From positions 37,969,044 to 38,033,043 of the forward strand of contig NC_134649.1 of the NCBI RefSeq assembly GCF_030463565.1: 64,000 nt of DNA, read 5' to 3'. Every line of letters begins with the position of its first letter. Position 1 is the stretch's first letter. This stretch comes from Pelecanus crispus. Taxonomy: Eukaryota; Chordata; Aves; Pelecaniformes; Pelecanidae. Positions 12,241 through 23,639 of this stretch are shown here, in pieces. Position numbers and translations under genes: made by a program. Under the pieces are notes generated by a model that saw only the letters and a program-made list of their open reading frames with translations, ran no database searches and was not told where the DNA came from.

Positions 12241-13254
12241 AAATGTAAGGGACCACATTAAACATGGAAGAGAGTTTGAAAAAAACACAAACCACACACA
12301 CAACAAAAAAACCCAACCACCAAAACACCAACATCAGCTACCACAGGGATTAGGAATAACAAAATGTAATGTCAAAGTGCTCTTCCTCTCTATTCTCTAA
12401 GCAACAGGCAACCCCTTCAGATTTCCCCTGCCTTTTCAGGGAGAAAATTCAGCCGTAAAGCCAAAGCACTGCATGAAGATGTACACCTGATCAGAAGATC
12501 TCACAACCCTTTTGTCCTCTGTCCCAGCTTGAGATCACAGAGGTGAGCTAATGCAAGAAGTGAAGGAGTGAGTAGACACAGAAAGCCTACTTTTACACCT
12601 AAAAGTAGCTTTACTTTCACTTGGCCTCCACTCCAGAGCCATGACACTGACTCTCCCATCAAAAACTCAAAGCAGATCTTCTGTGGAATTATTTTTATGG
12701 GAAATACGGGGTGGCAAACCCTGCAGGATTTGGTATGTCTGAAAGTAATACCAGAACAGAAAATTAATACCAGAATTGGGGCCATCTTCAGAGACAGAAA
12801 GAGGGTTACCTAACCTGGCTGCAGCTTTTCTGGTGGTTTGTAGCCCACCACACATCTGCATTACACTCATCCTAGCAAATAGCTCCTGCCCTGTCCCGCA
12901 TAGCCTGGGCTAGAATCCAGCCCTTAGGGGTTAGCCCCTGGGATGGGAGAGCAGCGCAAGACACTGCACAGGGGCTCATTTGGAGGGATCATGCCAAGTA
13001 CATTGTATCCTTCCTGCTCCAGGTTAAAATCGGACAAACAGCAGGCAAATCTCTCCCATATCTGGGGAAAAAAAACAGATTTGGAGTGACTGGAAAGCTG
13101 GAGTAAGCCTGGAATTTGTAACAAAACAAGAAGGGAGGTGCAAGTGGCTCTTAAGAGACTCCATGGGGGACTGTCTCTTTAGAAGCAAAGAGCAATTGGC
13201 TACTCACACTAACTTCCTAGCCCTGTGTTTAGGCAGAAAACTAAGTGTTCTCAT
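12241..13254. other. non-genic stretch with A/C-rich simple sequence
   Basis: An A/C-rich low-complexity tract occupies roughly 12279-12335. Frames at 12501-12870 on both strands overlap one another with no recognised domain. Nothing else is recognised. Confidence 0.5.
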
Positions 13255-13390
13255 AAGTAGTCAATAACCAGGGTAACCCGGGGCTGGTCACTGAAACTCT
13301 TTACCCATCAGTCCCCCCTCATCTGGGGTTAAAATGTTTTACTTCCTTCTTTCCATCAAAGGATAGGAGCTGACAGATTAAATGCAGTCG
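13255..13390 (+). repeat. possible MIR core fragment
   Basis: The order GGTCACTGAAACTCTTTACC, then CAGTCCCCCCTCATCTGGGG, then AAAATG and ACTTCCTT resembles the MIR/CORE-SINE segment in which a tRNA-derived region leads into a CTCATCTGTAAAATGGGG-like core. Similarity is partial and by eye. Confidence 0.35.
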
Positions 13391-13429
13391 TGCCTACAAA
13401 GCCTTCCTCAGAAAGAAACTACCGTAAGT

Positions 13430-13800
13430 AGGGCAAAACCATTATTGTTGTTGTGATTAGAAACCAAAGTCCTCCCATGCAGTTATTTAATTAAACCATA
13501 AATACAAACGGATAAGTGTCTAATGAGCCAGCTCCACACAGTATATTTATATTCCTCTGAAAAAGAACAATGCTTAAACTAGTTGCAAATAATAGTCCTC
13601 TCTCCCAGCCTGGTTTTCTCTGCAATCAGGAATCAGGCCGCACAGTAGTTTGCTGACAAATTGGTTCATGTTATGAAGATAATGAAGGCATCAAATTACT
13701 TCGCACTCCTTCCCCCTGGAAGCAGCGAGGCTCTTGCAGAAAGAGATTGCCAGGGTTTTATTTGTGCATGCATGTGTGTGTCATTTGTGAGAAGACAAGC
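13430..13800. promoter_or_regulatory. enhancer-like block (putative CNE)
   Basis: The block contains GTTATTTAATTAAACCATAAATAC (begins 13481), a run of preserved mixed words, and a CAAATTGGTTCATG segment near 13660. It has no repeat similarity. The short TG-rich run near 13766-13782 is the only simple sequence. The putative call rests on texture and TAAT cores. Confidence 0.28.
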
Positions 13801-14289
13801 CCCAGAGGCCCGTCAGCCAAGGCAGGATGGCTCGAACCGCTGCTTCCTGGCAAACTCACGCTGTTGCACTGACCTTCTGGCTGTGCACTTGTCAGTGCTG
13901 CAAGGGAGGTAAATATGGCCAAGATTCACAGCCCCTGAAAGGTGTTTCTTCCTTTAGTACCACTGAGGTGCCCCAGGTTGTTCTATGAGAGCTTGCGTGG
14001 GTACCAGAAACCATTTAGTCATTTTAGGGCAGCTTTTCTTTAGGTCTAGTATACTCTGCTTTCCAGGAACAAAGCCTAAAGCACAGAGCACCAGCAAAGC
14101 ATTTAACCATGGGTTGAATAAGGTCATCTTCAGAAGAACTTAAGCACTTGGCTAGATGACAGCCTTTCTGGACGGTGGCTCTGGAAGTTTTTCTGCTTCT
14201 CCTTTTCTGCTTGGTAAAAGGAGGTTTAACTCCTTTGGAAGCGGTTCTTGAAACTCAGGGGTAGAAGGATAGCAGAGAGAAAAATATTC
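13801..14289. other. non-genic stretch, nothing recognised
   Basis: Mixed sequence with no domain-bearing frame, repeat or RNA gene. Confidence 0.5.
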
Positions 14290-14740
14290 CCACCCTGAGC
14301 TGTTATTAATAAATAATGTATTCTGAACAGGTAAGATTACACTAAACTGGATCCAAACAGCTTTTTAAAGCCCCTCCAGCCACTACGAGCATCAACAAGC
14401 CTAGCAAAGCCCTTTAGTGATCATAACAAATGTGTCAGGCTTTACCCTGCGACTGATTTGCTTTTGGGAACATAAGTTAAGCTTTAAATCTATATTTTAT
14501 ATATAATCAAGCAGCCAAATCAGCCTTTTGATATAGAACCCAGACCAGCCGCTGTGTCTTTATCTCAGAAAGCAGGAGGGCCAACAAAGCTACAGCCAGG
14601 GAAGTGACAGTTCTTCTTTATTATCCTCCCTGGCCGTGCCCATCTTCTCATCTCCCCTATCAAATTTCTGGGCCTTTTTGATAAAAAATAATTTAAGAGC
14701 GTGCTCCGCAGGAAGCGCACGAAGGTTACAGATTGAGTAA
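14290..14740. promoter_or_regulatory. enhancer-like block with CpG-bearing core (putative CNE)
   Basis: AT-rich words (TTATTAATAAATAATG near 14304; TATATTTTATATATAATC near 14490) flank a CpG-containing core, GAGCGTGCTCCGCAGGAAGC (14697-14716). Retained CpGs in AT-rich non-coding DNA often mark constraint. No coding frame explains them. Confidence 0.28.
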
Positions 14741-15113
14741 TGCCTGGGAACCCCTCTTTAAAAGGTGCAACCATAAAAAGGGCTGGTGGTGACCGGGAGC
14801 AGCGTGCCGGCCCTGCGCACAGCCCCTTCTAGCGGCATGAAAGAGGGTGCCGGGGTCAGACACTGTGGGAAAGCTCTGCTCCCTTCACGGTCACTAACAT
14901 CTCCTGCTGCTGCTACAACCCAGATGAGGGAGGATTTTTAAACCTCCCTGACTGTGCACTTGTTGATGTTGCTTGTTTTCTTCCCTCTCTCCCGCTTCTG
15001 CACTGCAAGCTTCCTGAAACAGCCCCCCTCTCCACTGGGGGGACAGGCTGGAGAACACTGCTCCTGAGCTGTTTCTGATGAAAAAGGACTTAGTTTCGGG
15101 GGGGAAGGTTGAG
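14741..15113. other. non-genic stretch, nothing recognised
   Basis: Moderately GC-rich near 14780-14880, with a few CpGs. No frame has recognisable content. Confidence 0.45.
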
Positions 15114-15166
15114 GTTTTGTTTGGTTGGTTGGTGGAGAGAGTACTTTAAAAAAAACCAAACAAAAC
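15114..15166. repeat. 13-bp perfect inverted repeat
   Basis: GTTTTGTTTGGTT at 15114-15126 is the exact reverse complement of AACCAAACAAAAC at 15154-15166, with a 27-nt spacer. The arms are low-complexity G/T versus A/C sequence, so chance or slippage is possible. A stem-loop in RNA or a cruciform could form. Confidence 0.7.
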
Positions 15167-17659
15167 AGCTTTCCCTGTTGTTTTTTTCTTTCTTTCTTTT
15201 TTGTTCTTTAAACCATTCACACACTTGTTCTCTCCTCCTTTGCTGGGGTTCCAGTTTGACATTACAAATTCAGCAGCAATACCAGCTTTGGGGATTCCCT
15301 TCCGACTGCCTCTGCCCTGCGCTATGATCCCCTTCGCTGTGCTGCTGCAGTGGTCCTGACAGGGCAACTGATCCACTTCAAGAAGAGCCACGTGGGGCAC
15401 TAAAGCAGGATTTTTCTTTTTCTTCTGTGGCTGGATCAGTTCCCTGAGACGTTTCACTGCACAACTTTACAAAACTGCATGGTCAGCATAAGGGGGTGGC
15501 TGCTGCAGGGTGGGAATGTCTCCAGACCATGATGCCATTGAGGAGTTTTGCAGGTGAAACCACAGCTTGCCTTAGCTGGCTCATGACTCACTTCTTTATT
15601 CTGCAACTGGAGTGTAGCATCTTTGGGTCAGCAATTATATTCAGTTCTAAAGAGCTTATAAAACAAAGCCATTTTGATGAACCTAGGTTTTTACTTTAGC
15701 CTCTTGTGGGACATCTCAGATTTAAGCTTCCCACAAGTATCAAGGAAATTTGAGGATTAGGTTTAGGTGCATTTCATAGCCAGCTACAGAACTGACTGAA
15801 AGGATTCTACCCCTCTATGAAAGGTAAAATGGATTTATGTTCAAATTCACTGTTTAGCCCTCTGTGAATGCTCCACAAATCAATGTGTTTTTCACTTGCA
15901 CAAATATCCCACAAACCAACATGCAACAGGAAATTTAAAATTAAGGCTGGCACCTCCATCCATAATTCTTGCTGTCAAGGGGGAAGAATAGGAGGAAAAG
16001 ACCTAAAAGGGCATATTTTTTGTATCTAGAAAAAATTGGACAGAAGGTTCTGCCAGTCATCCACAACCTTATCCCCACATGGACCACGGCTCTGTTACAG
16101 ACCAACACACTACAGCACTCATATTCAATGGGCTGCATTCACAAGTGTCAGCCCCTGAAAGCTAGATCAGCAGAAAGACAAAGATTTCTGAGCTTATCTG
16201 TCACTTCTTGTGCCAGTTTCCCACACTGTAATTTGCTTCCAGGCCAGCACTTAAAATTTTGTTACTTTACGAACTTTTAACCTTGGAATAGCGATGCAGC
16301 CCTGGAGTCGACACCTTGCCTTGAGATACCAGGTGGCAACACTATAATGCCCTTCCCCTCTGTTGCAGTGTCCCACCAAAGATATGAGAAAAAAAAAAAA
16401 AAAAAGAGTAATTTTTCCTCTCTGAGAAAAAGGGATTTAGTTCCAGATGATTATGTTGCAAAGGAACTACGTTACAGTTTGAGCTTTGCCAAATTCAGCT
16501 TGGATTCTTTAGTTAAACTATTTCACAAGATGTGACAATTTCAGCACTTCCTATGCCCCGAGCAAAACTTCCTAACCTGATATTCACAAAAGAGTGGAGC
16601 TTGCTTGGCTGTTAGAGGTTTTAGTAGGGTTTTTTTGTGTGTGTGGGGAGTGGGTTTTTTTAAGCATATTTTTAAGTTTTGTCTTGAAGTATCTTGGAAA
16701 TGGATAATCTGGCTGATGGCTAACACCTGCAAGATGGGGTGGTGGTTCTGAGATTTTTCCAGTTCAACCTGAATCAGTTCCTCAAACATATAAGCCATGG
16801 TCATCACAAATGTATGGAGCCAATTAGTAATGTACAATTTTCAGAAGTGAGCTGGGATAAAGGGAAGCTCCATTTTTAGGTTACTAATTTAAAACATTTT
16901 AAAATAACCTGGTTGCTTAGAAAGGGCTACTTTATACCACCCTCTGAAAGGCTGAGGACCCAAGGACTGAGTAGCCAAAAATCCCTATGCACTGCTTAGA
17001 ACCTCAGGACGATTACAGAGGAGATTTTGTTTTCCTTTTTAAACCATAGTACTCATGGCCCATATATTTGTATTTCCTGTGATTCTACACATTCACTCAA
17101 TGTACCTCCGTTCTGTCCCCGCAGGTTATTTCACTTTCCCAGCCCCAGCAGCCTCCCCTCACTGCGCCAAGACCGTTTCAGGTCAGGTATATTCATGCAA
17201 AAGTCTGCCAAGTTCTTGGGAGCAACACACTGGGTTTTGTTGGGTTTGGTTTTTGGGTTTTTTTTTTTTTGCAATGTGCCCAATAGGGTCTATTAGCATA
17301 CAAGACCATGAAATTCACTTTAGCTGAAATTAAACAAGAAAAGTTTAACCCTGAGGCTTCTGACAGCAAAACAGACAGAAAAAAAGAAACTAAAAGCAAG
17401 AAAGACTCACTTGGCCTTGCTGTTTACACCTAACCAGCACAGGACTGCTCTGCTTGTGCTTTATGCAAGACTTTCTGAAAGAGCTGAGCACTCAGAATCA
17501 TTATACCTTGCATTTGGTCCAGCATTAATTCCTCTCCTATACAGATGATTAAAAGGTACAAAGGCTGTTTAATTTGCACCTCATGTCACACCTTATAACT
17601 TGTAGTCATCATCTGGTAGCAACCAGAGACACAAATGCACATACACATCTATCCACAGA
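15167..17659. other. non-genic stretch with poly-A and GT-rich simple sequence
   Basis: Contains a 17-base A run at 16389-16405, a short TG run near 16636-16642 and a T run near 17258-17271. The interval 15590-15700 is AT-rich and enhancer-like. No gene, transposon end or RNA gene is recognised. Confidence 0.5.
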
Positions 17660-18056
17660 GGCACACCATCACCCCTCCCCCCAATAACAGAAGTTCCTCC
17701 CATGCAATTATAGCTGGGTGCCCCCTAATTCTGATCTCTTGAGCATTTAATGCATTTGCTCTGGGGTCTACACAATCCTGCTCTAATTTTGCCAGGGGCC
17801 TTTGTATCAAAGGCCTAAGCTGTGTGAAAGGTGATTTAGCAGAGATGGTGTCGGTGATTATTTTCAAAGGAACTGCTGCGGCCCCACCACGAGGGACACT
17901 GCAGCCTCCAGATAGGGGGCCCTTATCATATTTTCTATTCTCAGATAAGATTATGTTTCCTTTTTTCATCCTCCTTCCTGAATCTTCTTGATAACAATTG
18001 GGGGCCAGTTTAATCACGGAGGTTGAAATAACCAAAAGGGTTCCGAGGGTAGTGGT
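17660..18056. promoter_or_regulatory. enhancer-like block with GATA and TCF/HMG-like sites (putative CNE)
   Basis: GATAAG-type GATA sites occur as CTTATCA (17922-17928) and AGATAAGATTATG (17943-17955). CTTTGTATCAAAGG words suggest TCF/LEF or SOX binding (17799-17813). A 128-residue minus-strand frame crosses this block but has no domain, so I treat it as incidental. Confidence 0.33.
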
Positions 18057-18097
18057 GGGGAGGGCAGGGAACAGGGCCAGGTGGGTGGGGAGGAGGG
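18057..18097 (+). other. run of seven G-tracts (G-quadruplex potential)
   Basis: Seven runs of three or more G lie in 41 bases: 18057-18060, 18062-18064, 18067-18069, 18074-18076, 18083-18085, 18087-18090 and 18095-18097. Loops are 1-6 nt, so two canonical G4 arrangements are possible back to back. It adjoins an enhancer-like block. Confidence 0.75.
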
Positions 18098-19180
18098 AGA
18101 AGCCTTACTGGTCGGAAAAGTTGGGTAAGAGCAGCTAAGAAATAAAGCCAGCAGAAATGGGGTTATTTCAAAGGGAACAGCTGTTAAACTGCAACCGAAC
18201 GAAAAGCACATGCAGCCAATGTTCTTGTGGTCGCCCGCCAAAAACAAAAACAAAACGAGTTGTTCGTGAGCCCATTCTGCGGTCTAAACAAATTAGAGAG
18301 AAAACGGGACCGGGACAGGGAGATGGATGACCTCAAAACAATAGGGACAGGCCCTTTGTGAAACAGCCCTTTCTGCTGCTGGTGGGGGGTTTCTAAACAC
18401 TAATAATATCTTTGCGATAAGACGAATCATTTAGGCATGGTGTGAATTGGTTCCAGGGAGCCGACCCAGACCCCCTGGGGTTTGAATCTACTTGGACTGA
18501 GCATCAGAGACAGAAGGGAACAGTGAGTGCCCTGTGTTACTGTCCAAAAAAAGGATTCAGACCTGGAGTTGGAGGGGCACAGGGGACGCTGTAGCTCTGG
18601 CCAAGACTGCCCATTCCAGGACAACATGGTAACATTACAGCATGGTGAATTCCCTGGCAGACGTTCAGGGTGGGGATAAAAGCCTGGTTAGTACTTGGAT
18701 AAGAGATTTTCTAAGAAACATCAGTCTGACCTAGTCCGCAATGACACCATGTCCTCTGAATCCATTCTGAATCGGCACCCTAAATGTTGCATCAGAAGGT
18801 GCCAGGCTTTGAGAGTGGCAGTTAAGGGGCAGGAGATAGGGGTGGAGAGATAACAAATTTCAGATGGGTTATAAATCAGAACTGTTCATCGCCTGTTGTT
18901 GTTACACACACCCCCCCCCGCTCTTTCTCTGTTGCAAAAAACCTGAAAAATCCCATTCCGCTTTGGCAGCATTACCTCCAAACAACCCCTCAATCACCAG
19001 TGTGTCTGTTGTGTCAGTGCTAACGTTCACACATGCCAAACCACAGGGGACTGTTGGTCCACCTCTGTGTAAAAGGAAACCGTTCCGTCCTTAAGGACTG
19101 TTTGCAGTGAGGCAAAGTGTATCTAAGACACCAGAGCAACTCTAGAGGCATGCCCTGATTTTCTGAGCTTGAAAACTTAC
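18098..19180. other. non-genic stretch, nothing recognised
   Basis: The part up to about 18430 has the same mixed, CpG-retaining texture as the block at 17660 and may belong to it. A C-run lies at about 18911-18919. No gene is supported. Confidence 0.45.
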
Positions 19181-19192
19181 CCTATGAGCAGC
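19181..19192 (-). other. possible 12-nt microexon (weak)
   Basis: On the minus strand a very good polypyrimidine acceptor (GGTTTCTTCTTCTCCAG) is followed after 12 nt by a strong donor (TAGG|GTAAGTTTTC). The length is in frame. Such tight pairs may be fortuitous. An unrelated 146-residue plus-strand frame overlaps at 19169-19609. Confidence 0.15.
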
Positions 19193-19839
19193 CTGGAGAA
19201 GAAGAAACCTTTGAGACATTGCTACCCCAGTATGACACTGGGCCAGCAAGAGCTATCCTGGCCATGGACCCCACCCAGATCTAGCAAAAAGGTCTGTGTT
19301 TCCAACTGCAACATTTGGAGGCACCTAAACCTGCCTAGGGACCAGGTCACGCATGAGGCTCCCAAACACCAGTGTCGGTTCATAAAGTCCCTTCTGCAGA
19401 CATGTGTGGCTGGGCTGCAGGTGCCCATCAGCTGGCTTTTGGCCACTCATGGTCAAAGCTACTTTTTCTCCTCAGCCTGGCCTTTGAGGCTGGAACCAAA
19501 GCAAGGACCCACCTCCTTCCAGCGACAGCCAGTCCCAACTGAGCCGTTGGAGCAGAGCACTTGTCCTCGAAGATACTCACATGCCGAGTTCAAAGCCAGG
19601 CCTGTCTGACTGTAAGGCAGTGGATGGCAGCTTACCACAGAGTTCTTGGTAATAAAGTCTATTTGAAGACTCTCAGTGAAAAGTGTGTTCCTAATAAAGG
19701 ATAACATTTCATGGTCATTATGCGATACACTTAACTTTAAAAGGAACAAAAATGCTGAGAAAGTCATTTTCTGAAAAGGGCTCTCGGATTTCATTACTAT
19801 GGGTCAAGTGCCTGGGGAGAAGAATTAAAGAAAAACACG
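19193..19839. other. stretch with an unrecognised 146-residue plus frame
   Basis: The plus-strand frame 19169-19609 is among the longest in the window apart from the CR1, but it has no recognisable domain, low-complexity bias or matching splice sites. I see it as a chance frame in moderately GC-rich DNA. Confidence 0.4.
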
Positions 19840-20500
19840 AACTTGTGCACAAATTAATTAAAGATATTTCCACTAATAAATTGTCCCTGTATCCCAAGGC
19901 AGAGCCTTCAGTTTGCAAAATGTGGTAATATTCAAGTTGTGGTTTTCTCCGCCAGGCAAGCGGTTCAGCAACATTTAAAATCAAATGGACAGAGTTGGGG
20001 ATGTGGAGTTTGGGAATAGGAGGGGGTCGCTTCCTTCTTCAGCCCATAGAAAATTTCTGGTATTTTAGCGTATTTCTAAGAAAAAGAAGAAATGCCTTGT
20101 TATCCCCCGAGAGACCAAAACCGTGATGACCTTTTAACTTCTTATTTTTCCTTGATGCAGCCAATTTCTCCAAACAAGGTCCCCTCCTCCACATTCTTCC
20201 ACCAAAATTGTGAAGGACTCTGTTCCTTTTGATGCAAAGACAGTGCCAGTTGCTGTAATATGAGGAAATTGCACCACAAGGGGAAAGAAAACAAAACAAA
20301 ATTCCCAGAAGGAAAAACAGAATTCACTGTCAGCAGCTTTCTGAGTAGTGGGCCTGACACAGCCCAACGTTAATGACCCCCTTCCAACCGCAGGAACAGC
20401 TGCCATGAGAGGGGCTGTATTTAAGTGGCTGAGAGCAACACTGGGATGGCAGCTGAGCGCCCTGGGTCTAAGCTGTTCCAAAGCTTTTTGGTCATCTTAG
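19840..20500. promoter_or_regulatory. enhancer-like block (putative CNE)
   Basis: AAATTAATTAAAGATATTTC (19852-19871) is followed by unique words containing retained CpGs (TTTTAGCGTATTTC near 20065, CCCGAGAG near 20107, ACCGTGATGACC near 20120). No repeat matches are visible. A minus-strand 115-residue frame here has no domain. Confidence 0.27.
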
Positions 20501-20558
20501 AAGCATAGAATCATCTAGGTTGGAAAAGACCTTTAAGATCATCAAGTCCAACTGTTTT
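20501..20558 (-). repeat. CR1 LINE 3'-end fragment
   Basis: On the plus strand this reads ATAGAATCATCTAGGTTGGA, then AAAGACCTTTAAGATCATCAAGTCCAA. This is the reverse complement of the highly conserved avian CR1 3' untranslated end, so the element lies on the minus strand. Only about 58 bp are present, a typical severe 5' truncation. It is the only fairly young transposon piece I see in the first 30 kb. Confidence 0.9.
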
Positions 20559-21279
20559 TTTGAGAGGCTTCATAGCCTACAGGTCCACCGTCAGGGCAAG
20601 GCACCTTCAGCCCTCAGGTCCTGGGTGTTGAAGCTGGCATGCATTGCTGCATGAAAATTGTTGCCTTATAAGGTGGTTTGCACAAGGGGTAACGGCTGCG
20701 TACTCAGGCCTGTCTTCTCATTGTTCCCAGCTACCACCAAAGAAAACTGAAGCTGAACTTAATTTTCTTTTACTACTTTGATATTCTCCCATGTTATTGT
20801 CTGCCTGCTTGCAGGCACTGGAAAGCACTTGCCGTGTTTTTCATTTGGAAGAAAGGGAGGTGGGATGATTTGCAATCCTTTTGCAGCCCATATTTTGAAA
20901 AGACCACCACTGTCTTACAGATCACTATTGGTCTACTCACAGACGGAACAAATTCACTCTCTAAAGAAGGTAACCAACAAATCAAAAGAAAGAACCTCCC
21001 AGATACACAAATACAGCTAAATAGTCCTGTCCTAGGAGCTGGGATAGTTTGTTTGGCTTCTATTGACCTGATCCCATTTGAACATCCCTGTTCTCACACT
21101 GATCAGGGGCTGAAACGGAAGGAAACCGCTTCAAGCTTCTCTTTTCCTGTCTTTTTTTTTTTTTGTTTCCCTTTCCCCCCCACCACTTAAATTTCACAGG
21201 CACCTGAATCTGATCACAACTTCCTCTGTCCAGTGTAAAGTTTAGTCTGAGAGAGCGCACATACCACAATGCGTTGGGA
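20559..21279. other. non-genic stretch with T-run and C-run
   Basis: A T-rich run near 21152-21163 is followed by a C-run near 21174-21181. No gene or transposon is recognised. Confidence 0.5.
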
Positions 21280-21800
21280 TAATATTAATGTATAGTATTC
21301 GAAGCCCCAGGGCCTGTATGTTTCATTAATTTCCTCCCCATTAAAGTAAAATGAGGATATCCTGTAGAGAATTGCAGTGAACCATTCAGACTGTGAAACT
21401 CGTCCTGACCTTGCTAAGAAAAACAGACAGAAGAGGAAAGAGCAGCTGATCGTAATATACAGCCACCCAAATGAAACACGGGGGTTCCTTGCTCAGCCCT
21501 CTTTGCACTACTACCATGCAAATATTTAGCTTAACAGGATGTGAAGAGCTGGTCAGCAAGCATTAAAAAAATACGCACTGATTTTTATTTGTTTAAAATG
21601 CAAAACATTTCCTGTACATTCTTTGCAGTGCATTAACCTCAGGCGCAATTTCCACTCTGGAATTGAGCAAGCCAGGGACCTGGGTTGCACACGAATAATT
21701 CAGATTACTGCATCTGTTTGTGTGTGGTTTGGGGCACGCATACCGATCCTTGCTCGTTAACCCAGTACATCCAAGCTCTGCCAAACCCTCGAGGGCTGGC
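21280..21800. promoter_or_regulatory. enhancer-like block (putative CNE)
   Basis: The block has TAATATTAATG (21281-21291), TTTCATTAATTTCC (21321-21334), and GCATTAACCTCAGGCGCAAT (21630-21649), which keeps a CpG. The unique, non-repeat texture suggests constraint; this is inference only. Confidence 0.27.
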
Positions 21801-23639
21801 ATCCAAAAGAAACCACCTCTTCCAACACAATTGGCCATCGTGGTGGTCTATGCCAGCCTGTGAATGGCTCTGCCAGGTTTACGACAGATCCAGCAGAGCC
21901 CAGGACCTTTGAAAGCACAACAATATAACCCCTCCTCCCTGTCCTAGCATCTTGTCTTTGGTTCTGTTCCTCACCTAAGACCCCTTTGATCTCCTCTATC
22001 CAGTAACCTCGGTACTCAGGCCCCACCACAGCACACCTTTCAACCTGACTCACTAGGAATGCTAGAGGAGGAAATTTTCCACTTTGGACTTGAAAGCACA
22101 GGTGTAAGCACATGGATTTTATAAGCGGGAACGGTTTCTTTGTGGAGGACAAGGGCAGCCATTCAGCCAAGGTTCAAGTTCTACCGTTTGCCCTGGTTCA
22201 GCTGTTTCAACCAGCTCTGCCCAAATGCCTGAGCTCCCCTGCTCCATGGCAACTGGCATGACAGGCAAGGTGGGAGACAGAGGTGTAACCCCTCTGAATA
22301 CCACTGAACAAGTGAAGAGACTCAAATAGAGCTTGCTTCCTTCATTTTTACCTATCTTGCTCTGCAGGTTGTCCTGTGTGTCCAGCAATCTTCAAGTCAT
22401 GCCCGAATTGATCCTCAGGGAGGCAGGGTGAAGTGCAGGGAGCCTGGGGACCAGTCCTGCTCGGGAAACGTGCCACACACTTCACAGCTAAGGTACTTGA
22501 ACATAAACTTGCAGTTGTTCTGGGAAATCAAGCACTCAGATTGGTCTAAATTACCTTCTGCTGACATGAGACATGCTTCAAAAACACAGCTGGGAAATGA
22601 ATTTCCTCTTCTGTAGCCCCCTCCAACACCAACACTTTGAAGACCTAATTTCAATCCCAAGTAATGGCTCTGCCCTGGTCCCCAGACTGCAGATTTAAAA
22701 GCGTATTTTGGAAGCAGTGCATGGCCTGCCCTGGGGGGAAGAGGCAATTTGAATGACCCTGCACCAGCCTCTCTGGATTAACAGGCCTAGGTGGCTGCAG
22801 AGGGTGCCCTGCCCATGCCTGGGAGCACAGGGGTTTTGAGATGCCAGGCATGGGATGAAAACAGATATGGGCAGGACTGGGAAGGTGTTCCCTGCCCTCC
22901 CCACAAGGAATGAGAAAAATTCCTCTCCATGCTCCTTCCCTAGCTGCTGCCTTTGCATTGCGGAACTGCCAGGGCACTTGACCTCTGCATAGCTGTTGCA
23001 AATGGTGGTGGGATTCAGAGAGGTGACAGAACTGCAGGGTAACATGTCCCTCTAAGACAACAGCCAGTTAAAATAATCCCCAGCACACAACCTCCCTGAG
23101 ATCAAAATCAAGAGACTCACCTGGACTGGATGACTAGAGGATTTGGTTAACTACCCCCCAAAATCTTTAGCTCAGCACCTCATATCCTCCCCATGAAGCC
23201 CTAACTCTAATTCCTGGTCTTTACTTTCAAAACCTATTGCCAATGTGCCTCCCATGCCAGAGGTTCATAAGAAATATCCATATGTATTTGCTTGAACCTT
23301 AAAAGTAAAGCTCATTCCAGATAAAGCCTCATTCCCTTGTTTTCCAAGTTCCATGACAGTAGCTGCCATTTACTTCTCCTCAGCTTTCCACCAGCTCCTT
23401 CTGACAAACCCCAGCATATTCTTCTCCCATTTCACTTCACATTTCCCCTTTGACAGCAACTTTCTTCCTCCACCTACCTTAGAAGCACCTTCTCTTACCC
23501 ATTTCCCAGCACACAATTCAAATGTTTCCTTAAATTTGAGGTGGGTCTGAAGAATGAAGGTTAAATCCAGGTTTTGCAATGTTTCTGTGGTGTTTGGCTC
23601 CTAGGCAGTCATTTGGGCCTGTCTCTGCTTCCAATGCCC
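21801..23639. other. non-genic stretch, nothing recognised
   Basis: Moderately GC-rich between 22170 and 23050, where several overlapping frames of 90-140 residues occur on the minus strand without domains. I see no repeat ends or RNA genes. Confidence 0.5.

Noticed and set aside
19169..19609. 146-residue plus-strand frame
   Set aside because: No recognisable domain, no splice context and no upstream promoter; frames of this size are expected in moderately GC-rich DNA.
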